A stretch of DNA of 64,000 bases from Acanthaster planci (Eukaryota; Echinodermata; Asteroidea; Valvatida; Acanthasteridae): the NCBI RefSeq assembly GCF_001949145.1, contig NW_019091477.1, positions 665,746 through 729,745 of the forward strand, written 5' to 3'. Within the stretch, counting starts at the first letter, position 1; each line of letters begins with the position of its first letter. Positions 23,902 through 52,502 of the stretch are shown here, piece after piece. The notes beneath the pieces are model-generated. The model did no database searches. It was given only the letters and a program-made list of their open reading frames with translations, and was not told the origin of the DNA. Both the position numbers and the translations under genes were made by a program.

Positions 23902-26391
23902 ATCCAAGACGAACTTCAACTGGACTGGTTAAAGTGGTGATTTTAGAAACATCCATGAGGAGTTACTTTCGCTTTAATACTCCACACAATCTTAAATTCT
24001 AAGCCCCCTGGGGAGACGTTTCTTCTGTCATCCATTTTTTCCCCTGAAGACTGTCCCATACACATTCTAAACATAATAACGAATACTCCAGAACCCCAAA
24101 GTTCTGGGGTACAATTTGGGGGCTTGCAAACAACTTTTTAAAAAATGCAGAGACAACAAAAATACCGCGCGTGCGGGCAACCAAAGCTCTTGTCTCATAT
24201 CACAAGATAAGTTATCAAACGTTTTAGCGTCTCTCTTTTGAACTTCCGATTTTAGGAGGTTTCAAACCAGCTAGCAATTGCTAACTGGGCGTAAGGAACA
24301 CTTATTAAGACCTTGGCAATCGTTACATGCAAAGCGTACAACCTGTGTGATATCACGGTGACACCAAATGCTAGCGATTCAGCAACACAACGTTGTTGTC
24401 CCGCAACGTTCACATTTTCGACCCCTCTTTCTTCCGCCAAAGTCCACGCTACATCTGAGCTGCAGTCTACAAGTACAAGCATGTGGTTCACAGTTTTAGT
24501 TTTGTCACCTTGTACCCACGATCCTCAATACCAAAATGAATGAGGGAAGGAATGTTTCTAAGAAGGGGGATTCAAAGCCTGTGGAGTCAAGGTCAGCACA
24601 GGCACATTCGCATACTTGTAGACGAGCCGAAGCACAGGTGACTCACTCTGTGCTGGACGAAACCGTCGGTGAGCCTACATCGAAACAACACAATCGAATC
24701 ATAGACCCAGGAGAGCGTGGTGCTCGACAAAGCTTTAACTGGACAGGAAAACTTCCCAAAGAGTGTATGTAGTCATACTCACAAATATGGGCGAATGTAG
24801 AAGGGGTTCCCCGGGCCTTCTCGCCGAATTCGTCCTGTTTTAATCGCAAAATGGCGGCCACCAAACTGCGCAACACCCGTAATGGTGCACTGCTGTGTGA
24901 AATGAAAACATGTTGCGTGGCCTGATTCTTTCATTGGAAAGTGGGAAAGTCCCGTCGTACGGTGTATTCTCCCATTGGGCTGCGGCGCGGTGGGTGCGAG
25001 AAAGAGGGGAGGGGTGGATTTGGGGGCTGAATATTCATATGCCTCATCATACTTTCTGAAGAGGAAGTAAATCTGAAAAGCAACCCAAGAACAGGACTTT
25101 CCTTTTTTCCTGCTAGGGCAAAAAGCCTTATTTGCCAGTTCAAGTTTCTATTCTTATTTAAAACATTGCGTCGTTGTGAATTACGCTGCCCCGACACCCC
25201 TTTCACAATCGAATGGGATCACCTTTCCACAGATGTTGGCAATCGCCCTTGAGACATGATATACCGGTAGTAGAATTTTTTTCAGAACACTTTGGGCTTG
25301 GATGGACGTCGAAAGTCGCGGCTTTACAAGGGGTCATCCATTTTTTGTCATCATTTTAACAAAGCGCACAAAACGTACTCTTTTTCCTGCCCCCTCCCCC
25401 CTCTAAAAGAGTACAAAATAAAACGATTTCTTTGTGGGGCCTGAGGACCCATTCTAACTCACAATGTAAGGCTGTTCATGTGCAGTAGACGACCAGAGTT
25501 TGGTGAAAGGAGGAAAAACAATGTCCATGACAGGCAAATATGCATGGCGCTAATGGTAGTGTAAATCATGCCACATTTGGGTTCCAAATTTTGGACACAA
25601 AATGATGGACACGGGAAGCGGTGGGTGTATTCGCACGGTTACTCCTGTTAACACGAGTAAGATGCGTGCGCATTACATTCGGGTACAGGAGTATACTCAT
25701 GTTTACGCGAGTAGCTCGCTCGACGACTATTACTTTTGTCACCGCTGATCGATTTTCCCTTGAGCCGGGACGTCCATGATCCTCGCTCAAACGTTGCCGC
25801 GGAGGGGATGAGGGCGCCCCCTTTTTATACCTTTACTTATAAAGAAATGAAGCTTACGTTTCTCTGCTTGTTTAACGCCTCCGTGCGTATTTCCCGCCCA
25901 GATATCTTTTGACATAGCGGGAGTGCCAGGCTGCTGGCTGCTGGGCCGTTGCTATGACAACTGATCCTTAGCAGAGTCATGTGACTTCTTCTTTGGCATG
26001 TACTACGACTTTCTGGCAGCTGGGCCTGTTGGTTTGCCCAACTCCCCTTTCTTCACCTACAAACTTGGTGAGTATGACAATTAAGCTAGAGTTTCTGGAC
26101 CCCCTGATCTGGCATTGAAAACACCTTGTTGCCATGACACAGACACAAATATGCAGTTTCCCAGTCCCCAGTTTTGAGCTAATAGGCCTGCGTTGTAAAC
26201 ATTCAAGAAAGAGACAAAATTATGTACTGTTGATTTCTACTTTTAAACTTTCGATACCATTTTTCCCAAACGCAGCAAATGAAATATCACTGTCTTTTTC
26301 AGTTATTTATTAATTCATCAAAAGTGTTCTGGGCACTGTAAGCTCGCGACCCTGAAGAAACCCGTTAAGACGAGACAATGAGAAGCAGGTA

Positions 26392-26570
26392 GGCCTACAG
26401 TTTTAGAAGTGGGAGGAAAAACCCCAAGAGGAATATTCTGGGTAAAACCCACGGAATCAGGTAGGGACTGAAAACCCAATCCGCATTGTGGACCCCAGCC
26501 TGGATTCGAACCCTGACGGCAGAAGTGGAAAGCGAGGACAGAACCACTGCGCCAAACCAACTCCCCAGTT
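26392..26570 (-). mobile_element. tRNA-derived SINE
   Basis: On the minus strand a tRNA-like head has A box TGGCGCAGTGG (26544-26554) and B box GGTTCGAATCC (26502-26512), both perfect matches to the pol III consensus and correctly spaced. A non-tRNA body of about 110 bp follows, ending near 26392. No poly-A or simple-repeat tail is obvious. Confidence 0.8.
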
Positions 26571-29015
26571 TGTAGGGTGATGTGTGCATGTAACATCACA
26601 CGAGGATGAGTGGACGAAAAATTAACATTGTTTCTCATAGTTTCGATTGCACGTCTTAGCTTTATTTGTGTCTGGACTGCACGTCAGGCGTAGATTTATT
26701 ACGGCTCCAGGGAATTCCTAGCAGCAAGATGGTAGTTGGTGTTCCTTGGTATGGATATGATTTCCCCTTGCGTACAGATTTTGCCGGTAAGAACTGAATT
26801 TCAAGTAATGCGACATGGGAGATTTGCCAGTGAGAATGAGTGACGTGCCTTGGCCACGTGAGCTGTAGAGCTATTTTGAGTATGATGAATATTTTGTTCC
26901 ACCCGCGCACCAGCTAAAACAAGAATTACTGGAGGTTGTACGATTGAACCAACGGTGATTGGTTGACCTTGAGCTTGCGCACAACTTGATCTGTTGTCCT
27001 TGTAAGTGCACTTATATCTTATAATTCTTTCTGCGTTGGTAGGGCGATGTGAGCCTTGTCAACAGAACTTTCATCCTATCGCGATTAGGCGTTGGATCTG
27101 ATACCAGACAAATCGACTACAGAGATGTGAACAAGCTTCTACCGAAGTACCCCATTGGTCGTTTATACAGCGAGCTCTTCCAGTCGCCATATTTTAATTG
27201 AAAGGTCTGATCACTGACCTTTGATAGCATTTCAATCTCTGAAGGTATGGCTGAGGTCGCGTTGAAATATGTTTAGTGACGTAATGCACTCTCCCAATTG
27301 AAGCAGCTGTTGTTTGTGCAGTCCCGTGTAAATGTACATTGACACGCGGAGTTTCTGACACACAGCGATTAATCTGGATTTCTTCTTGACCTACAGATTT
27401 TGACCAATCAGCAGCTGTGTATTTGAGCCCCTGTCGAAAAAAATTAACGATCTAGAACGAAAACATGGTCAGCTGATACGGTCAGCTGACAGAGATTTGG
27501 CTGTCACTCAAATATCGGCTTTTAGCACGTGTGCGCTCTCAATGACATCACATCAGATCGCGCGTTTTGGAGTCTCTGCGTACACTCTGTCGAAAAACAA
27601 TGACACTACCTTTCCCGCCAAAATGACAAAGAAAATTTCACATGCTTATTTCATTTTTTTTCCCAGGATGCTTTGGGCCAAACCCATCAAGTTTGATATG
27701 ACGACCCGGCCAGTCTCGCCCTACCGTACGCCTACTCCAAGACCAAAAACCTTCGTGGTGTGGGCGTGTTAGAGGCGGATTGTCTGGACGGATGTGGGAC
27801 GCCATCGACAAATTCTTTATTCAGTAGCACAATCGCGCTTTGTCATGGGCACTTATTTGTAATGGCCACTTCCATACGTTATGTGCTTAGCAACTGATGG
27901 ACTCATGACACAAAATTGTTTTACAATTTCAGCCTCTTTTGTTTCAACATGGCGATTCAGAGTTAAGTGCACGGACGTCATGTAGTATACATCAGAATCT
28001 GTACACGCAATGCTCTTGTGTCGTCTGAAGTTACCGGCAGCCATCTTACGACATCAAATACAAAGGTGGCCATTGGCTCGGGCGCCATTATAACTATTGT
28101 TGCCGAGAAAGAATTGGTTAACGACGGGCCAGTTTGTTTCACAGGGATCTGGAGATCACGATCAGTGATCCTGCCACTGGTTCGCTCCATCTATTAGGCG
28201 GATTTTGGTGTCAGTGAAACAACAACGGGCAACTGATCGCGATCCGGATCCGCGTGAAACAAAATGGCGAGCAAGCCCTTGTACAAATTATTACCTTTGT
28301 ATTCGGCACGGTAAGATGGCCGCCGGCGGCTTCAATGACCTGGGGCTGACTAAAGGGTACTGCGAGTCTAGACCTTCTGCATGACATTCATGGGCAAGTG
28401 ATGCACTGTACGTATTTGGATGAGCGCCGCGATGACTGCAAGACGATGCTGTGTAACTGGAGACACGACTACATGTAGGAGAAACACACACTTATACGGG
28501 AGGTAACTCCAGCTGCGAGTCAGCGGCTTTCGTACACGAGGAGCCAAAATTTAGTCTCACCAACAGAAAATTAACGTTACGATATACGGTACCTTTGATT
28601 TATTGCAACAATTCCGTCACACAGTATTCCTTTGACATAAAATTTACTTCTTCTTTGTTTTAGACCTATTTTTCATTCACTTATATTTCTCAATTAGTTA
28701 TAGTCCATATACATACATTGTAAAGCGCAAAATGAAGGACTACTCCCTTTGAAGTGGCGTTAACTCCTTTCACAACATCCGATTTCCAATCTATTTTCCT
28801 GGGGGAAACATTTCCAAACTTCCCTTCTGGATGTTGAAAGTACTCCTTTCTTTAACACACCCGAATACATTGCTGTAGGTTAAGTTACCCACAAAAACGT
28901 GAATACATTCGAAAGCTGAAATGTTCTGTCAAGCCAGTAAATTCAGACCATTTTCAGCGTGTCCACATATATATTTGTTTTCATGTTAATGTATGCAAAA
29001 CTACAGGAGCACATA

Positions 29016-29376
29016 AATATCAGTGAATAAGCCATACGGACGTTTCAGAGTAGCGCGCCTCCATGAATTTGCAACGCGTTAGCCAAATCACAATGCGCCA
29101 AATCTAGTCGACCCACTTGCGCGTTTGGAAAGGGTCACCCGATTCCGTGCATTGTGATTCGCCAACGCGTTGCAAACTCTTGGAGGCGCGCTACTCTGAA
29201 ACGCCTGTATAGAGTACCGAAGTGTGACGTCACTGTGAACCAGAAAATGCAGTGCAAACGAATGGAGAACGCACGCGTGTTGGTTCACGCGCTGGTTCTC
29301 ACGCTAATGCCTTTTACACACTAATTGTGCGCGTGACGTATTCACTTCGGTACTCTATGGCTTACTCACTGATATT
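29016..29376. mobile_element. Outer inverted-repeat element hosting a nested MITE
   Basis: The left arm (AATATCAGTGAATAAGCCAT, then after the insertion AGAGTACCGAAGTGTGACGT) is mirrored by the right arm (ACTTCGGTACTCTATGGCTT then ACTCACTGATATT). The right arm is continuous, whereas the left is split by the 173-bp element at 29036-29208. Without the insert, the outer element would be about 185 bp. Confidence 0.75.
29036..29208. mobile_element. MITE family 1, copy at 29 kb (nested)
   Basis: The 173-bp foldback has ends ACGGACGTTTCAGAGTAG and CTACTCTGAAACGCCTGT and arms running through GCGCCTCC, TTGCAACGCGTT and CCAAATCACA. It is flanked by AT on both sides. Close relatives are at 46959-47069 and 56933-57090. 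Confidence 0.85.
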
Positions 29377-30290
29377 CAATGCTACCTAAACGATAAAATA
29401 ATTGTTGGTGGAATCCAATAATCTACGGTCACGTCATTTTAGGCATTTTGCACCAAGCAGACGCAGCGTGAATGCCGGTGTGCGACTTGACTCATGGAGG
29501 GCTTTAGGCGAACTCACAGCACTGCGCCAAATAGCATTCGAACAGGCCCTTTAGAATGATGCGGTGTACATTTTGTTTTCACAAGCAAGTTTTCATTTTA
29601 ATTTACGCAAATTTAGCCTGGAAGAGTCGTTTTTCTCCTGCAAATTCCTGGCCGGCACAGATATCACTCCTTCACATAATTATTCACCCTGCAGTGACGG
29701 ACATTAGTAAAACCTGGTATGCGTTCAGACAAATGCGTGTTCTATGTTCAGATAAAGTTTTCACTCCAATTGAAAAATGGCGTTATACAAAAACTTATTG
29801 TGGTCGTCAGGAGTTTCCACTGCCTTTGGGGTGTATTTTTCCCGGCGTACCGTCAATGCGAATGGTTTGTGCAAATTCAAGAAAATCGGCGGGAAAAAAA
29901 CTTCCAATTTCTTTCGGAGCAATAGATAGTTGGCTGTGGTATATCGGGCACTGCACGAGACTGAAAAGAAATAACCAATAACTGTCTGGGAAGAAAGGAA
30001 AGTAATGTATTTGCTACAAGCCGAGTCAGGTGTATAGCGTAAATACCAATGTAATGGCGCAAGAAATGTACAGCAACATGAATAAAAATTATGCGGGCAG
30101 GTCTACCTATGGCAAAGGCACGTGCGAGGAATTCATGGAGTTTAAGCCCCAAGATACAGGTATCTCTATAGATCTGCTGATGATTTTAAAAGCAGTGCAA
30201 AAATCTTCATTTGAAAACTCCAGGTTGACAATGCGGTGTCTTTAAAAACGTACAGAGCTGTCACGTTGAAATGGAATTTATGAGTTCAAG

Positions 30291-45291
<15,001 letters not shown>

Positions 45292-45350
45292 CTGGATTTA
45301 TATTGTTAAAGAGCAGAGAGGTAAATACATTTTGTGAAAAATTGCCCCGT

Positions 45351-45474
45351 GGAGGCTTTGCGTAGTAGCCATCATGCAGGGCAGTTCGTTTGTTCCACGG
45401 GGAAACCTCCTTTGTGCATACCTGTGGAACAAAAGCACTGGCCTACAAGATGGCAGCCATGCAAACCAGTCTGG
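45351..45474 (-). mobile_element. MITE family 4, inverted copy above mGluR exon a
   Basis: Reverse-orientation relative of 33591-33710, with TTTGCATGGCTGCCATCTTG on the minus strand, then TATGCACAAAGGAGGTTTCC. It starts about 60 bp above the exon a acceptor. Together the two copies flank exons a to e in opposite orientation. Confidence 0.75.
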
Positions 45475-45818
45475 TAAACTTTCTGGAGTTGTAACGTCGG
45501 CTGGGGTAAACAGCTATGTGCAAGTTTGAGAGACGACAATCCGGGGTCAATATTGACTGGCACCGAGGATATATTGTCTACACGGCTTAACAGGAAAAAT
45601 CGATTAATCATCGACAAGTAGTCATCGCTTAAACTTGTGTCAGCATTGCACTCTTCAACAAATAATAGCAGTTCACATTGAGAAAATAGGGCAGGGAATG
45701 GACCAGGAATTTTTAAAAAGTCTTTGGATCATTAGCACCCATTAAGATAGACAGGGTCCAAGCGCCTTGATTGCGGCTGGCATTAACACATGCGTCTACA
45801 GGAGGTTGCAGCTGCTAA

Positions 45819-46140
45819 GAGCCCCGAGCTGGATCAAGAGAGGGCGCGAGCAACTGAGCAACTTTCCTAGCAACTGAGGCTGCATCCGAATCTTTTGTCT
45901 AGAGCTAGGTCTAGGTCTTCGCTCCATTGGAAATGTGCGGAGACGCGTAGACGATAGACCTAGCCGTAGCTCTGGAAGCCCGTTTCGGACACGGCCTGAG
46001 ACTCCTTTGGCGAGAACTTCACTTCGCTGGTTCACCAGTGACTATGAAATGCACGCGTTACGTTCGTATCTCTACCAATCATACAAGCATTCCCAATACA
46101 ACAACATGGCTCTTTTCAACCGATGAGGGGGTGCTTCTGC
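45819..46140 (+). repeat. Dispersed repeat A, copy 3 (interrupted)
   Basis: Has the family's start (GAGCCCCGAGCTGGATCAAG) and end (GGCTCTTTTCAACCGATGAG and GGGGTGCTTCTG), but is about 140 bp longer than copies 1 and 2 because of an inserted element at 45882-45995. Confidence 0.83.
45882..45995. mobile_element. 114-bp hAT-like MITE nested in repeat A copy 3
   Basis: Inverted ends GCATCCGAATC and, reversed, GCCGTGTCCGAAAC, with TAGAGCTAGGTCTAGGTCTT mirrored by AGACCTAGCCGTAGCTCT inside. It is flanked by CTGAGGCT (45874-45881) and CTGAGACT (45996-46003), an 8-bp duplication with one change. Copies 1 and 2 of repeat A show the uninterrupted site. Confidence 0.78.
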
Positions 46141-46958
46141 TCACGGCAGATAGCCTTTGGCTCCCGTAGGCCTTCGGGTTATTTTGGACCATAGCCAGAA
46201 AGCTAGGACCTAGCTTCATATGGAATTGGCTTTTATGTCAATTCATGCGGATCACTATCCACGACTGAAGGAATCACGATTATTGCAGCTGCGCAGTATA
46301 TTTAATCATTACCCCATTGGTGGATACTGATCCCTAAGAATTTAAGATACAGGGAATCAGAATCGTAGTCATGGTGACGGCGTATTCCTGATTCCAGAAA
46401 TAATATAATATGATCTGCACGTGCCATTACTTTTTCTTGGCAGCATTTTCCAGTGGTTAAAACCAGAAGTACCGATGGTATTTTAATACATCAGACATGC
46501 AATGCCTATAATTCTGGTTGAAAGGCTGATGACAGTTGAAGCCACCTTGCAATCTGCAACGACGATCAAGGCGGTCTTCGCGACAGGGACACGCACACTG
46601 AGACCGTTACTTTCTGCGCAGGTTGCTCGATGCAGTAATTGTGTAGGAAAGAAAAGTAATTGGTTTCGTTCAAGGTTTACTAATGCAGTATGGCGGTGCA
46701 CTGGAAAGCTGGCCTGGTTTGACACGGTGCACGGTTTGAACAGTTGGAAATGAAAGAGGTATAAACGATGCCAAGTGTGCGATGAGGCAAGGTGGGATAA
46801 GTAATGGCGAACATTAAAATTACTTTGGCGTTTTGTAACCAGCTCAGTATACAGCTAGGACGGTATAAGTTGTCACAAAGGTTATCAGAAATTAATTTCG
46901 TCTCAGGTTTGCTAGAGCAAAATACTAGAATAAAAGTGCTTGCAGTCAAAATGGTGGC

Positions 46959-47069
46959 ACGCGGGCGATTCACAAAAGTGCGCCTCCAAGAGTTTGCCAC
47001 GCGTTGGCCAATCACAACGCGCGAAATCTGTCGACCCTTTCCAAAGGCGGACTACTGTGAAACTTCCGT
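46959..47069. mobile_element. MITE family 1, shorter copy at 47 kb
   Basis: Ends ACGCGGGCGATTCACAAAAG and CTACTGTGAAACTTCCGT; the left arm GTGCGCCTCCAAGAGTTTGC, ACGCGTTGGCCAATCACA is intact, but the matching right arm is mostly lost, leaving 111 bp against 158-173 in its relatives. Confidence 0.75.
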
Positions 47070-49784
47070 ATTTACATTGTTCATATATTTGAATATCGGT
47101 ATCATCAGACCGATTTTGGAATGGCGGGTCACGTTTCGTTCAGAGTCATGCCAAGTACGCGAATGCTTCGAGGGTCATCGCTCCCCCCCCCGAGTGGACG
47201 ATTATCAAAATTAATTTTCCTTCACTCGGAACAAAATCCCCCTTTCCACCCCCGTGTCTCTACCACGTGCTCAAGGTGACGAGCCCTGCTGAGCGCGCTG
47301 GGCCGGCTCCCCGCTTGACCGAATTCCGGTGGTTCGGCTTGGACGAGAGAGAGTGTTCCCGGTCGCGTGCCCGTGTTTTCATTGGGTAAATTGAATTCAG
47401 GTCGGCAGCACCTGTCCGACAAAAGTAGACCACGGCGGGAGAATTAGTTTGGTGTGGATGTTTCCTTCAGAAAAAAAAGGGAGAAATGTGTAGTATCCCG
47501 TTTGCCGAAGTTTACACGCCACTTACACGTCAGTCTCTGCAGCGAATGCAAACACGGGAAAACATCAACCCAAACAGAAAGAAGCTCTTGGTAAGCAGCA
47601 AAACATACGTTCTCGGCTCATGCAGGTCACAGTGTGCGAGACTGAATGATTTTCAAACACAGACTGTGACCTCATTTTGCGTTAAAGACATCCTTCAACT
47701 CACCACTGAAAGAGCCAGTTTGTCGTTAAACTTTCATAACAGTCGGGGGCAGACGGTGTCTATATAAATTCACATTTCTTGCGAATTTTGTAAAAAAAAA
47801 TACTGTGAAAGCCTGTGCAAAACATTGGCCCAAAACTCCTTTTTGGATCGAGACTGTACAGGTGGTGGCGAAATCCGCACGAGGATAAAAAAATGTGCAG
47901 GAATTGATCTTAATGACAGGTTCTGCTCTTCCATCCACCGACATATATTCATAACACTGCCTCTCCCCGACGCAAAGTACTGTACATCTTAAATGGTTTG
48001 CATCGATTGATTCTCTCCAACTCCTTTGTGGCTGGAGTTAAATATTTGTTGTCCTTATTTCACTTGTCGGTTTTCAGGTCAGACGCATCTCGGATAGACG
48101 GCGAATTAACATAATGCTGCTCATTTTATACAATGTCAACAAAGCCGGCCTAACGGTGGTTCTATGACCGTGACGCCCCGAGCTAATTGCCCCGGTCATC
48201 CGGAGCACTTTCCCCCCGAGGGATTCAGAGCGGAACAGATGGCCGCCCAAAAAAAGCCCAACGCACTAAGGACTTATGATCTGAGAAAATTATGGTTCCA
48301 ATCGTCAAACATCAAAATATCAGCAAACAGTGTATGGGAAAAATTAGTTATAAGAGAAAGCGCCACATTGAGCCGGAGCAAAGTGGCTTGGTCACGCAGA
48401 ACTGTCAATCGTAAAGAAAAGGCACAACTAGACTATATTTTGTGCGTGTGAAATATTTGGATGTTTTAATATAAAGGCTAATGAGGCTGCGGAACCCAAT
48501 TTTAATGGGACGTATTCACTTTAGCACGTGCCAATGTTAATTACATTCAAATGCGGATTTAAAGATGTTACCGAACACAGACTTGCCAGAGCAGCCCCAG
48601 CTACTTGTTAAAAATTTAATAGAAACCAAACACTAAAGACACAAATAGCAAAAAGAATTCCTCAAAACCATACATAATTAGCCAGTGCGGGGCAGCGTGA
48701 TGGACTGTCTTGTCTATGCATACTCGGTTAAGAGATTCCATCAAAGACGGTACAAAATACTTGGAAATTATTTTTGACGCATGCCCAATAATGGTATCGG
48801 AAGGCCTAGAGCCCCCTCTGGTGTCAGCTACTGTGTCAACTACTTTACCCTATCCCCGCGGGGCACCCTGAGTAGGGGCTGTGCGATGAGATAAATTACG
48901 CCACGTGGAAAGCAGAAAGTTAATGAGGGAGAAGTAAGTACAGAGATCGGCACGGTTCGTTTGTCGGAAGAAGGCCAATCGTGGTGCGAACATTTCTCTC
49001 TAGCACAGCCACGGCAAGTCGACAGGCACAACGAAGCGCAGAATTTCACGTGGGCGTAGTAAGCCTCTATTAGACCTATGAGGAAACACGAATTCCTTGT
49101 TTCCAACTACACTAGTAACGTACCTAGTGTGAAATGAAAAGAACAGATGCTGAGCCGATGAAAGACATATGAATTCGGCGAGTGTCGCAAGAAATCGCAT
49201 CCTGGCACGCGAGATCGCAGGCAGAGGTTGAATGACATAGTGCAGATTTATATTAAGGAAATGTGAACCGGTGATCTTCATCTGTAACATTCCTGCCGGG
49301 TTTATAATGAATTTGCTTTCAAATTATACAAAAAAATCTCCTGACCTATAGGCATCATAAACAGATACCTTATCTTCGAATACGGAAGAAACTGTCGAAG
49401 GTCATTTTCGCTGTGCGCCTGGTGCCCACGGCCAGCGGGCTGTGGGTTCGTTCAAATTGGTCATGCGTACTCTGCGTCACATACGCATGAACCGTGCACT
49501 GTGGGTGATGCGGAGTGTCCGGTGTGCGCCATTTTGGTACGCCCTGACTGAGTGTCCAAAGTCGACTGGCTGCGGCTAGCAGTAACGCGCATCTATGGGA
49601 AGTAGCTACAGTCGCTTGCCTGGTGGCTTCATGTGCGCCTGTTGTTCTAAACTTCAACCACAACTTACCGCTGCACGCAGTCTTTCTTATCAGTGTTGAA
49701 GATAAATGCCAGAATTGTCTTTAATTAATAATTGACATTACGTTCCACGAAACAGAGAAGCCAGATTGCTAGCGAGACTCACAA

Positions 49785-49840
49785 AAACAAACAAACAAAC
49801 AAACAAACAAACAAACAAACAAACAAACAAACAAACAAAC
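49785..49840. repeat. (CAAA)n microsatellite
   Basis: About 14 uninterrupted CAAA units followed by a degenerate CCCCAACA-type stretch to about 49875. Confidence 0.95.
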
Positions 49841-52469
49841 ACCCCAACAACCCCAACACCCCAACAAACAAACAAGTGGAGCAAAACGTACAACTGTAAT
49901 TCATCACTTCGGTGCACAACATAAGTTTAAAATATTTTGCTTATGGTTATGGATGGATTGACAATAATTATGACATGTTCATCATTGATAACATCTCCTT
50001 CGAAACTTCGCACCGGGAAATGCAATGATTTTTTGGGGGGGACTGCTGGGAAATGTTAACTTCTTCAACATTTTGAACATTATCATTGAAATTTCTCAGC
50101 AATAACTACCACGCTCAGGTGTTCATTGCGAAGTTGAAGCCTTCAAACATGATGACGCCAATGATTCAAACTCTTATTTTAGGTGTTACTGAATCTTATT
50201 GAATTTGAGTGGTTTTCATTAGGCATAGGAGCATTCCAGCGTTTTAAACAATGTCGTATCTGACGCGCCACAAGTCCCGAAGCTTCCTGGAAAGTCTCAA
50301 GGGGGAAAAAAAAGATTCAGAGCCGAGACATCAAACTCCACCGCTCTCGTTTCTGAGAGCTTAGAACACCGCGCTCTACCACTCTGTACGATATATTGAC
50401 GACACAAACGTAGGTGTTTCATGCCCCGATGTACATTTAAATGGAAATGCAAAAAAATGAGAGGTTCAGGTTACAGTCACGATTTCACCGAAGGCTCTGA
50501 CTTGGCTTTGTGTTTCCAAACGCTGCAATATCCACCCTTTCTTCACTCTCGAATTCCAAATCGATTGTCGCCACTTGTTCTGTACGAGTGGTCTGGCTGC
50601 ATGGGATTTAGAACGCATGCCGTTGCAAGCGTTGTCGTTGCTGGGCATGATACACATATATATCCATGAAACGACATTAATCCATATTCCATCAAGAAAT
50701 TGAACTGATATAAGCGAATTACCATTGTCTGCAATAAATCGAGTCACGTCGGTTCATCTTTTTGATGTCTTCTTTCAGAATAAAATTCGCGACGAAAAAG
50801 CACAACGGCCAGTCACGCGAATTCATAATCGGCGCGGCCTGCGGCCCGTCGATTTCTTCCCACTGCCCCTAGTAAAGTCTTTAGTGCCTCTCTTCTGAAA
50901 GTCATCAGAGATGAAAGCCATCCTGAAATTCCCACGAACCTCAGAAACCGAAGACGAGCCGCGAAAGCCGTCCTCCCGATCGCTTCACCGCGACGAGGCC
51001 ATTGGACTTCTGGGCGGTTTACTGTGACCGAAATTCTAGGCCGATTTTCATCGGACAAAACAGCCCGAGATAATTGTTATGGTTTCATATTTGCGGGCAA
51101 ACGGACGTCGACGAGCTAAACATTTCAGCTTAAAGGCACGCACGGGACACGGCGCTTCTTCGAAGCATCGGTGTCGTGATTTAGAAGCCTGTCTTAGACT
51201 TATCGATTTGTAACACTGCACGACACACTTAAGGTTGGGCTAAAACTCAGCACAACGCGCAATACGACATACGAAATATTCATGCGAAATACGTCTACTC
51301 CCGCCAAGTACACAGCGTGGTTATAAGCGGTTATAAGAGAACGTCTCAATATTAACGGCGCAGCGTTCAAAACCCAGAGTATAATCTGTCGCGCGTCAAA
51401 ATAAGTTGCTGTTACAGGTGATTTAAAGTGGTTGTCTCTTTTGATATATAACTAGCTATCCAACATTTGGGGGCAGAGAACAATGATAATAACCCCCAGA
51501 GAGGAATTTTCATTTCAATGTTGGACTAGCCTGCATTGCGCTTTGGTATAATTTTTTTTTATGATGGGGGCTGTTCTAATTATGCTGACGAGCTAAGAAT
51601 GGGAAAAACCGAAGATTGCCACCATGTGCTATAGTTTACTCGACGGCTCACTGCTGGGCCTCGGTGCAGCACAAGTCATGATCTCCGGTGAAACCTGGAC
51701 TTCACATTTGGCGAATGTTATACTATCGCCGGCTTTGACTGTATTTTAACAACTTCACACTGGGCCCACAACGCGGTCGCAACCGGGATGCAGGAATCTC
51801 GAAGGGGCTGAACTAAGCCACAAAAACCCCAATCTAATCAGGCAAAGTTTATCCACCAATAACATTCCAATCATCGCGATGGACGGCGGAAAAATGCAGG
51901 GAGTTGTTTGCACCTCCGAATGCTCCAAGTGTAAAGGTCATGGCCCATCGGAAAAGTCTCCTTAATCTTCCACACTTTGGCCAAAAGAATGCTTGCTCCT
52001 TCGAAGAACAATACAAGATATAAATGTGTCATTAACGCCCTCTTGCCCTTCTTACTACAAACCAGAAACCGCCTCATCATAGAAGAGCTCTCAGAACTGG
52101 GAACGCGCATCAACGGCGATACCATTATTTTCCAAGACGGGGTGTTCCATCGCCAGTGCCAAGTTCGATTTCTATTTTTACGACTGCCAAGCTGTGCGTG
52201 TGGACGGAAGTGACAGGGCCCGGCAGCTGAGGCACGCTGCAGCCACTTCTAACTTGATGGCTTCCAGACCCGTTTCTATGAAAAACCTATTAGGCAGAGA
52301 AGAACCAAAAGGGCGCTTGGAATTGGAGGTGTTCCCTTTCAATAGGGGCGTATATTTCCGGGGGAATGGGGGTAAATATCCCCCACCCCTACTTTGTGAC
52401 CGGGGGTGGGCTGTGGATGAAAATAGAAGAGGCGGATTCGAGGTATTTTCGAACTTCCCAACAACCCAA

Positions 52470-52502
52470 TGGAGGTATAAAATCCATTTTTTATACCTCC
52501 AT
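52470..52502. repeat. Short perfect-armed palindrome
   Basis: ATGGAGGTATAAAA and TTTTATACCTCCAT-type arms of about 13 bp around a short ATCCATTTT-like loop. No flanking duplication or relative was noticed. Confidence 0.6.

Larger units (their letters stand above)
20351..30290. other. Intergenic DNA between the PLAC8-like gene and the mGluR 3' end
   Basis: No coding exon could be supported. The low-coordinate end should hold the promoter and a non-coding first exon of the PLAC8-like gene; the high end should hold mGluR 3' UTR (an AATAAA on the minus strand lies at about 28597-28602, 1.7 kb below the stop, uncertain). Listed separately are a hAT-like element, a CAGTGGCGG-type MITE, a SINE and a nested MITE pair. 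Confidence 0.45.

Noticed and set aside
49785-49875. Considered as an array of spaced repeats
   Set aside because: It is a plain (CAAA)n microsatellite with no spacers; no CRISPR-like array exists in the window.
50325-50400. tRNA-like sequence on the minus strand (GTGGTAGAGCGC)
   Set aside because: The A-box-like part is good, but the B-box position reads GAGTTTGATGTC and the arms do not pair convincingly; not called as a tRNA gene.
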